NCBI GenBank assembly: GCA_000435635.1
Contig: FR882094.1
Location: forward strand, 1-37,674
From: Prevotella sp. CAG:1320
Lineage (GTDB): Bacteria > Bacteroidota > Bacteroidia > Bacteroidales > Bacteroidaceae
Direction: 5' to 3'
Length of the DNA stretch: 37,674 nucleotides
In this document: piece by piece, positions 32,077 through 37,674 of the stretch
Layout of the letters: the number at the start of each line of letters is the position of its first letter
Position numbering within the stretch: position 1 is the first letter of the stretch
Notes under the pieces: model-generated
The model's input: only the letters and a program-made list of their open reading frames with translations
What the model was told of the DNA's origin: nothing
The model's database searches: none
Program-made: the position numbers and the translations under genes

Positions 32077-33516
32077 ATGAAACAAGTGACAGTGGATGAA
32101 TTGAGAAATGAGATTGTCCGGCAATTAGGCCACGAGCCTAGCGAGGGACAGTCTCATGCCATAACCATATTCCAGGAATTCCTGCGCGATGGCAACGAAC
32201 GGAGCGCGATGATATTGCGTGGCAGCGCGGGAACGGGAAAGACCTCGCTGGCGGGAGCCATGGCCAGGGCCACGAGAAACCTAAGGCAAAAGATTATGCT
32301 GCTGGCTCCCACGGGACGGGCGGCCAAGGTATTCAGCCTCAACAGCGGCTTCCCAGCCTTCACCATACATCGCCGCATCTATCGAGAGAAAAGCTATGTG
32401 GGAATAGACGGGCAATTCGCGCTCAACGACAACCTCTATCGGGACACCCTCTTCATGGTAGACGAGGCCTCGATGATAGCCCGCGGCACGGAGGGAGGCA
32501 GCATGTTCGGCAGCGGACACCTACTAGACGACCTGATAAGTTATGTCTATCAAGGCGAAGGCAACAGGCTGATGCTGATAGGAGACAAAGCGCAATTGCC
32601 GCCTGTGGGAGAGCAAGAAGCCCCCGCGCTACAGGGAGCGTTGCTCTCGAGCTACGGACTAAAGACATTCGAATGTGACCTGGACGAGGTATTGCGGCAA
32701 GACAAACAATCGGGCATCCTCTACAACGCCACCCAGATTCGCCGGCTCATCACGCACGATGAGGCCACCCAACTGCCACGCATCAAACTGCGAGGCTTCC
32801 CCGACATAGTCAACGTGCCGGGAAATGAGCTGATTGATTCGCTCAGCGATAGCTATAGCAGCGTGGGCAATGACGAGACCATTGTCATCACACGGGGAAA
32901 CAAACGGGCAAACATCTACAATCAAGGCATCCGTCAAAGTGTACTAGACCATGAAGACGCTCTCTGCGCCGGCGACCAAGTGATGATAGTGAAAAACAAC
33001 TACCACTGGACATGCGAAGACCGCACCGCCCCACCCTTCATCGCCAACGGAGACAGGGCGGTGGTATGCCGGGTGAGAAGGGTGGAAGAGCTATATGGCT
33101 TCCATTTCTGCGAGGCCACACTTCGGTTTCCCGACTACGAGGACTATGAACTGACGGCCACGCTACTGCTGGACACGCTAACCTCGGAAGCTCCCGCCTT
33201 GACTCACGAGCAAAGCGAGAAACTCTACCTGCAAGTAATGGAAGACTATGCCGACATACCCCAAAAGGCCGAACGACTAAAACGACTCCGCCAAGACGGC
33301 TACTTCAACGCGCTGCAAGTGAAATACGCTTACGCCGTGACCTGCCACAAAGCGCAGGGAGGGCAATGGGCACACGTTTACCTGGATCAAGGATACATGA
33401 CCGAAGAGATGCTCACGCCCGACTACATACACTGGCTATACACGGCTTTCACCCGCGCTACGGAGCGGCTTTACCTGGTAAATTGGCCCTCCACGCAAAT
33501 AGAGGAAGAAACATGA
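32077..33516 (+). CDS. RecD-like superfamily 1 DNA helicase
   Basis: This 479-residue protein is an SF1B-type helicase similar to the RecD2/Dda group. Walker A GSAGTGKTS is at 49-57, motif Ia APTGRAAKVFS at 78-88, and Walker B with LFMVDEASM at 125-133. GDKAQLPPVGEQEAP is motif III, and the C-terminal segment YAYAVTCHKAQGGQW..LYTAFTRATERLYLV carries motifs V and VI of the UvrD_C_2 domain. It is shorter than RecD2 (over 700 residues) and lacks the N-terminal helix-hairpin-helix region. A role in DNA repair or replication restart is likely, but the exact pathway is unknown. The start at 32077 is favoured by the -7 element just before it. The SprT-like gene follows after 19 bases. Confidence 0.88.
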   Translation: MKQVTVDELRNEIVRQLGHEPSEGQSHAITIFQEFLRDGNERSAMILRGSAGTGKTSLAGAMARATRNLRQKIMLLAPTGRAAKVFSLNSGFPAFTIHRRIYREKSYVGIDGQFALNDNLYRDTLFMVDEASMIARGTEGGSMFGSGHLLDDLISYVYQGEGNRLMLIGDKAQLPPVGEQEAPALQGALLSSYGLKTFECDLDEVLRQDKQSGILYNATQIRRLITHDEATQLPRIKLRGFPDIVNVPGNELIDSLSDSYSSVGNDETIVITRGNKRANIYNQGIRQSVLDHEDALCAGDQVMIVKNNYHWTCEDRTAPPFIANGDRAVVCRVRRVEELYGFHFCEATLRFPDYEDYELTATLLLDTLTSEAPALTHEQSEKLYLQVMEDYADIPQKAERLKRLRQDGYFNALQVKYAYAVTCHKAQGGQWAHVYLDQGYMTEEMLTPDYIHWLYTAFTRATERLYLVNWPSTQIEEET

Positions 33517-33535
33517 GAAGTAAAAAGAAAAAGCC

Positions 33536-34201
33536 ATGATCGTAACCAAGGAATGGATGGAAAATCGGTTTGAGATTTTCAACCGCCAATATTTCCAGGG
33601 TCAATTGCCCAAGCCTGGCTTCACACTCTCCAGGGCTCGCACGCAACTGGGGCAATGCCGTTGCCGTTACAAGAAACGAGGCCTATGGCAGCGAAACAAG
33701 CTGGAAAGTTGCGTTATCGCCCTCAGCACCTATTACGATATGGAGGAACGTGAGGCATGCAATGTGCTGCTTCACGAGATGATACATTATTATATAGCCC
33801 ACAACCAGCTAAAGGACACCAGTGCGCACGGAAGACTCTTCCGCCAAATAGCCCAAAGCCTCAACGCCCGATGGGGATGGCAAGTGAGCGTAAAGACAAG
33901 CGTAGAGGGATGGGCACTGGCTCAACCCCAAAAGAATACCACTGAAACCTTCTTGATACTGGCCGTGGAAACAAGTGGCGGAGCCTGTTACCTCTCCGTG
34001 GTGATGCCCTCCTACGCCCACAAGCTAGAAGCGGAAATACAAAAATCCCGGGAAGTAATCCACCACAGATGGTATACTTCCCGGGACGATTATTTCAAAG
34101 GTTTCCCCAAAGTGAGAAGCTTGCGAGGCAGAAAAATGAGCAAGGAAGACCTATCGCGAACGCTCTCCGCCTGCCAGCCCTTCAACTTACAGGTTGGCTA
34201 A
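33536..34201 (+). CDS. SprT-like zinc metalloprotease domain protein
   Basis: The 221-residue protein has a SprT-like domain in its first 120 residues: HEMIH at 80-84 provides two zinc ligands and the catalytic glutamate, and H98 in SAHGRLFR is the third. Eukaryotic SPRTN cleaves DNA-protein cross-links; bacterial relatives are poorly studied. The C-terminal 100 residues lack the CxxC zinc finger seen in E. coli SprT and hold a basic helical segment. Co-transcription with a DNA helicase suggests DNA repair. The last 15 bases overlap the alaS end on the other strand. Confidence 0.85.
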   Translation: MIVTKEWMENRFEIFNRQYFQGQLPKPGFTLSRARTQLGQCRCRYKKRGLWQRNKLESCVIALSTYYDMEEREACNVLLHEMIHYYIAHNQLKDTSAHGRLFRQIAQSLNARWGWQVSVKTSVEGWALAQPQKNTTETFLILAVETSGGACYLSVVMPSYAHKLEAEIQKSREVIHHRWYTSRDDYFKGFPKVRSLRGRKMSKEDLSRTLSACQPFNLQVG

Positions 34202-36838
34202 AGCTATCACTTTGTCCACGGCGGCGTTGAGCCCATCGGGATTCTTGCCACCCGCCTGCGCATAGTGAGGCTGTCCGCCTCCACCGCCCTGCATCAACTT
34301 GGCGGCTTCCCTTACCATTTGGCCAGCGTTAAGTCCGTGCTCCTTCACCAAGTTGTCACTAATCATCAAGGTGAGAGATGGCTTCTCGTGGGCCACCGAA
34401 CCTATAACGGCCAACAGATTGTCGGGAATGGCTTCCCTGAGCTTGAAGGCCAAGTCCTTGGCCGAGGCGGATTCCATGGGCAGGATGGCCTTCACCACGT
34501 TGACCCCGTTCACTATCCTGGCCTCCTTGACCAACTTCTCCTTCACCCGCTCCACGGCCTGCGCCTGGAACGACTCTATCTCTTTCTTCATGGAGTCATG
34601 CTCCTCGATGTACTTGCGCACCACGCCTTCCAAGTCTTTGGCGTTGTTGAAGAGGGCTTTTACGGCTCCCAAGGTGTCCTCAAGCATATAGAGAGACTCC
34701 TCGCAGGCCTTGCCCGTGAGAGCCTCCACACGGCGAATGCCCGCGGCCACGCTGCTCTCACTGGTGATTTTGAAAAAGCCTATCTTGCCCGTGCTGTGGG
34801 CGTGGATACCTCCGCAGAACTCGCAGCTGGGACCAAAGCGCACCACTCTCACCTTGTCGCCATACTTCTCGCCGAAGAGGGCGATGGCTCCCAGTTCCTT
34901 GGCTTGCTCTATGGGCGTATCACGGTGCTCGTCCAAGGGGAGGTCTTGGCGTATCATGTCATTGACGATACGCTCTACTTGCCTCAGTTCCTCGGGAGTT
35001 ACCTTTTGGAAATGGGAGAAGTCGAAACGCAAGACATCGGCACTGACAAAGGAGCCCTTCTGCTCCACGTGGTCACCCAGTACTTGCTTCAATGCGTAGT
35101 CCAGCAAGTGAGTGGCCGTATGGTTGGCGGCACTGCCGTTGCGCCTGTCTATATCCACGCAAGCCATAAAGTCCGCCTCCAGGTTCTTGGGCAGTTGCTT
35201 CACGATGTGCACGCTCTGCTCGTTCTCTCGTTTGGTGTCTATGACTTCGATGGTCTCTTCCTCTGACACCAATACGCCTGTATCACCAACCTGTCCGCCC
35301 ATCTCACCATAGAAAGGCGTATGGTCGAGCACCAATTCATAATAGGTATTCTTCTTTTGCGTCACTTTGCGATAACGCAAGATATGGCACTCGTACTCCG
35401 TATAGTCGTAGCCCACGAACTGTTGCTCGCCCTCTCGCAGCGTCACCCAGTCGCTGTTCTCCACGGCGGCGGCATTGCGGGCACGGGCTTTCTGTTGCTC
35501 CATCTCATGGGCAAAACCCTCCTCATCGAGCGTCAGCCCGTTCTCGCGGCATATCAGCTCCGTGAGGTCGAGCGGAAAACCATAGGTGTCGAAGAGCTTG
35601 AAGGCTGAAGAGCCATCCAACTGCGTCTTTCCCTCGGCCTTGAGCTGTTCCATGCTGGCGTTGAGCATACTGATGCCCTTGGCCAGCGTGCGCAGGAAGC
35701 TCTCCTCCTCCTCTTTCATCACGCGGGCTATCAGCTCTTGCTGCGCGGGCAGCTCAGGATAAGCGTCGCCCATCTCCCTTACCAGCACGGGCACCAGCTT
35801 GTAGATGAAAGCGTCTTTCTGCCCCAGGAAAGTATAAGCGTAGCGGATGGCGCGGCGCAAGATGCGGCGAATGACGTAACCCGCCTTGGCGTTGCTGGGC
35901 AACTGGCCGTCGGCGATGGAGAAGGCCACGGCCCTGAGGTGGTCAGCGCAGACACGCATGGCCACGTCCACGTCCTCCTTCTCGCCATACTTCAACCCGC
36001 TGAGCCGCTCAATCTCCTTGATGATGGGCTGGAAGATGTCGGTATCATAGTTGGAGTGCTTGTCTTGCAGCATGCGCACCAGTCGCTCAAAGCCCATGCC
36101 GGTGTCTATCACGTGCATGGGCAGCGGCTCCAGCGAGCCGTCGGCCTTGCGGTTGTACTGCATGAACACGATGTTCCATATCTCGATCACCTGGGGATTG
36201 TCCTTGTTCACCATTTCCCGGCCGGGCACCTTGGCTTTCTCCTCGGGAGTACGGGAATCTACGTGTATCTCCGAGCAGGGACCGCAGGGACCCGTGTCGC
36301 CCATCTCCCAGAAGTTGTCGTGCTTGTTGCCATTGATGATATGGTCTTCCGGCACGTGCTTGGCCCAGTACTTAGCGGCCTCGTCATCACGGGAAAGCCC
36401 TTCTTCGGGCGAGCCTTCGAATACGGTGACGTACAAGTCCTCGGGGTTCAGGCCCAACACGTCCACCAGGTATTCCCACGCCATGTCTATGGCTCCCTCC
36501 TTGAAATAGTCGCCGAAGCTCCAGTTTCCGAGCATCTCGAACATGGTATGGTGATAGGTGTCATGCCCCACCTCCTCCAGGTCGTTGTGCTTTCCGCTCA
36601 CTCGCAAGCATTTCTGTGAGTCCACCCGGCGCACGTCTTGGCCGGGGCTCTTGGTTCCCAGTATGATGTCCTTCCACTGGTTCATACCGGCATTGGTAAA
36701 CATCAGGGTGGGGTCATCCTTGATTACCATCGGGGCGGAGGGCACCACGCGGTGTCCCTTGCCCTCGAAGTACTTCTTGAATGACTCACGCACTTCATTA
36801 GCTGTCATCATTTTATGCATTGTTTTGTTTTCTGTCAT
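34187..36838 (-). CDS. alaS: Alanyl-tRNA synthetase
   Basis: AlaS (883 residues from this start) charges tRNA-Ala. The class II catalytic core starts with [19 protein letters not shown] and [14 protein letters not shown]; the editing domain has the zinc ligands HTATH and CEFCGGIH; the C-terminal oligomerisation domain ends in the Gly-rich [14 protein letters not shown]. All regions are complete. Related AlaS proteins usually begin near [10 protein letters not shown], so the start at 36808 is an alternative; both lie downstream of the predicted transcription start. It is divergent from the MerR gene and its 3' end overlaps the SprT-like gene by 15 bases. Confidence 0.97.
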   Translation of the reverse strand: MTENKTMHKMMTANEVRESFKKYFEGKGHRVVPSAPMVIKDDPTLMFTNAGMNQWKDIILGTKSPGQDVRRVDSQKCLRVSGKHNDLEEVGHDTYHHTMFEMLGNWSFGDYFKEGAIDMAWEYLVDVLGLNPEDLYVTVFEGSPEEGLSRDDEAAKYWAKHVPEDHIINGNKHDNFWEMGDTGPCGPCSEIHVDSRTPEEKAKVPGREMVNKDNPQVIEIWNIVFMQYNRKADGSLEPLPMHVIDTGMGFERLVRMLQDKHSNYDTDIFQPIIKEIERLSGLKYGEKEDVDVAMRVCADHLRAVAFSIADGQLPSNAKAGYVIRRILRRAIRYAYTFLGQKDAFIYKLVPVLVREMGDAYPELPAQQELIARVMKEEEESFLRTLAKGISMLNASMEQLKAEGKTQLDGSSAFKLFDTYGFPLDLTELICRENGLTLDEEGFAHEMEQQKARARNAAAVENSDWVTLREGEQQFVGYDYTEYECHILRYRKVTQKKNTYYELVLDHTPFYGEMGGQVGDTGVLVSEEETIEVIDTKRENEQSVHIVKQLPKNLEADFMACVDIDRRNGSAANHTATHLLDYALKQVLGDHVEQKGSFVSADVLRFDFSHFQKVTPEELRQVERIVNDMIRQDLPLDEHRDTPIEQAKELGAIALFGEKYGDKVRVVRFGPSCEFCGGIHAHSTGKIGFFKITSESSVAAGIRRVEALTGKACEESLYMLEDTLGAVKALFNNAKDLEGVVRKYIEEHDSMKKEIESFQAQAVERVKEKLVKEARIVNGVNVVKAILPMESASAKDLAFKLREAIPDNLLAVIGSVAHEKPSLTLMISDNLVKEHGLNAGQMVREAAKLMQGGGGGQPHYAQAGGKNPDGLNAAVDKVIALANL

Positions 36839-36854
36839 CTTTTTCGTAAAACGC

Positions 36855-36885
36855 TTGCAAAGATACCAAGTTTTGTTTAAATTTG
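36855..36885 (+). promoter_or_regulatory. Promoter of the MerR-type gene
   Basis: TTG at 36855-36857, 20 bases, then TAAATTTG at 36878-36885. Transcription would start near 36891 with a leader of about 34 bases. It shares nearly all of its length with the opposite alaS promoter. Confidence 0.65.
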
Positions 36886-36888
36886 CAA
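36858..36888 (-). promoter_or_regulatory. Promoter of alaS
   Basis: On the minus strand TTG (36886-36888), 20 bases, then TATCTTTG (36858-36865). It is offset by only 3 bases from the merR promoter on the other strand, so both polymerases would need the same DNA. Confidence 0.65.
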
Positions 36889-36924
36889 TTAATTTACTGA
36901 TTGTTTGACAAAAACGGCCAAAAT

Positions 36925-37272
36925 ATGAGTTTGAATCCCGACAAGAACGTGCGCCTCTATTATTCCATCAAGGAAGTCTCCGAAATGCTGGACGTGAACA
37001 TCACCACCTTGCGCTTCTGGGAGAAGGAATTCCCGCAGCTGAAACCCAAGGTGACCGCCGCCAAGGTGAGGCAATACAGCGAGAAAGACATCGCCTTGCT
37101 GCGCACCATCCGCTCGCTGGTGAAGGTGAGGGGATTCAAGATAGCCGCCGCCCGCAAATACTTGATGGAAGACATGCATGGAGCCGAGGACAGGGCCGAG
37201 TTGCTGGATACGCTCATCAGCGTGCGTGACCAGCTGAAAGAGCTGAAAGCCTCGCTGGGCGAGCTGGAGTGA
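36925..37272 (+). CDS. MerR-family transcriptional regulator
   Basis: The 115-residue protein has an N-terminal MerR winged helix ([25 protein letters not shown], then [25 protein letters not shown]) and a short C-terminal coiled coil with heptad leucines. No effector-binding domain or metal-binding cysteine is present, so it is a minimal MerR of the type common in Bacteroidales. The ATG at 36925 is preferred over an in-frame TTG at 36901, which is close to the predicted transcription start. Its position opposite alaS suggests that it could act on the shared promoter region, but this is inference. Confidence 0.88.
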   Translation: MSLNPDKNVRLYYSIKEVSEMLDVNITTLRFWEKEFPQLKPKVTAAKVRQYSEKDIALLRTIRSLVKVRGFKIAAARKYLMEDMHGAEDRAELLDTLISVRDQLKELKASLGELE

Positions 37273-37365
37273 GTGGCCGCGGCTGGTTTTACTTCAAGGC
37301 GCGGTCCCTCGCTCCCTGTGTCTCGCAAGCTGGAGCAAAGCCTTGGCTTAGCGTTCAATCTTTAC

Positions 37366-37533
37366 TTACGAATGGAGCCATTTCTCGTACACGGGCACAT
37401 ACCAGCGTTCGATTTCCTCGGCGTATTCCGCGTATCTCCCCTGCCTGTAGGCTCTCACCACGACGAACACCAGTACCCTCGAGCCGCTTCTCGCACCCTC
37501 TAGCGCAAGGCACTCCACGGTTTCCGGCGGCAC
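37366..37533 (-). pseudogene. Possible short gene or C-terminal gene remnant
   Basis: From a GTG at 37533 the minus strand encodes 55 residues rich in Tyr, Arg and Glu, with the segments RVLVFVVVRAYRQGRY and EEIERWYVPVYEKWL, ending in a stop at 37366. The composition looks protein-like. There is no ATG, and an in-frame stop lies about 30 bases upstream, inside the 41-base repeat array. This could be a small protein with a GTG start, or the tail of a gene whose front was replaced by the repeats. I recognise no family. Confidence 0.35.
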
Positions 37534-37544
37534 TATCTCGGTAT

Positions 37545-37674
37545 ATACAGTGTTTCTAGCCGCAAATCACTCGCCAGCAAAGAAGATACAGTGTTTCTAG
37601 CTTCAAACTTTTGCTGGGAAGAAATTTACGCGCGTATCTTGTTCCAAAACTTCGCTGGCAAGAAATTTACGCGC
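37545..37674. repeat. 41-base tandem repeats at the right window end
   Basis: ATACAGTGTTTCTAGC occurs at 37545-37560 and 37586-37601, and GCTGGsAAGAAATTTACGCGC-type sequence at 37613-37633 and 37654-37674, both with a step of exactly 41 bases. The units are diverged. The last unit shares the order CGCnCG, TCTTGTnCCA and GCnGGnAAG with the 41-42 base units at positions 1-125, so both ends probably hold one repeat family. The array is cut by the window end. Confidence 0.8.

Overview
The window looks like chromosomal DNA of a member of the Bacteroidales (phylum Bacteroidota), probably from a gut or oral lineage near Prevotellaceae; the genus cannot be fixed from this sequence alone. The grounds are the gene families (PorX, PorW/SprE, GldH, RicT next to HolB, a lone TrpB2-type enzyme, a purH-mre-mrdA-rodA block), lipoproteins with Bacteroidota-type signals, the absence of clear Shine-Dalgarno sequences, and promoters of the Bacteroidota form TTG, about 20 bases, then TAnnTTTG. 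GC content is roughly even. No rRNA or tRNA gene, prophage, insertion sequence, integrase or classical CRISPR array was seen.

Layout. 1-600: degenerate 41-42 base repeats, a strong hairpin and the trxA promoter. 610-9032: trxA, then a tight six-gene minus-strand operon running metzincin lipoprotein, aroA, a small Cys-rich membrane protein, PorW-like TPR lipoprotein, PorX-like response regulator and tsaE. 9033-17319: a secreted MORN-like protein, a MaoC hydratase with a DjlA-like co-chaperone, a TrpB2-type enzyme, a secreted esterase with nadB, and a PH-like membrane protein overlapping a PBP4-type enzyme. 17329-24740: a YitT-family membrane protein, then the shape and elongasome operon (IMP cyclohydrolase, mreB, mreC, mreD, mrdA, rodA). 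24746-28532: the minus-strand operon metF, holB, ricT, gldH. 28634-31918: a sugar/H+ symporter and a secreted GH43-CBM6 enzyme. 32077-37272: a RecD-like helicase with a SprT-like protein, then alaS divergent from a MerR regulator. The window ends in a short possible gene remnant and more 41-base repeats.

Themes. Three genes (porW, porX, gldH) belong to the type IX secretion and gliding machinery of Bacteroidota, and two of them share one operon with housekeeping genes. The mre-mrdA-rodA block and the PBP4-type enzyme serve wall growth. The symporter, GH43 enzyme and esterase suggest use of xylan-type plant glycans without an adjacent SusCD pair.

Non-coding DNA holds the least explained signals. 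Two unrelated intergenic spaces (12950-13037 and 30217-30326) carry arrays with the same exact 22-base period, built from odd-length near-palindromic cores with a central G or C, yet with different core sequences. Both window ends carry 41-42 base repeats that look like one family, which suggests that the sequence stops at dispersed repeats. The alaS and merR promoters are interlocked face to face.
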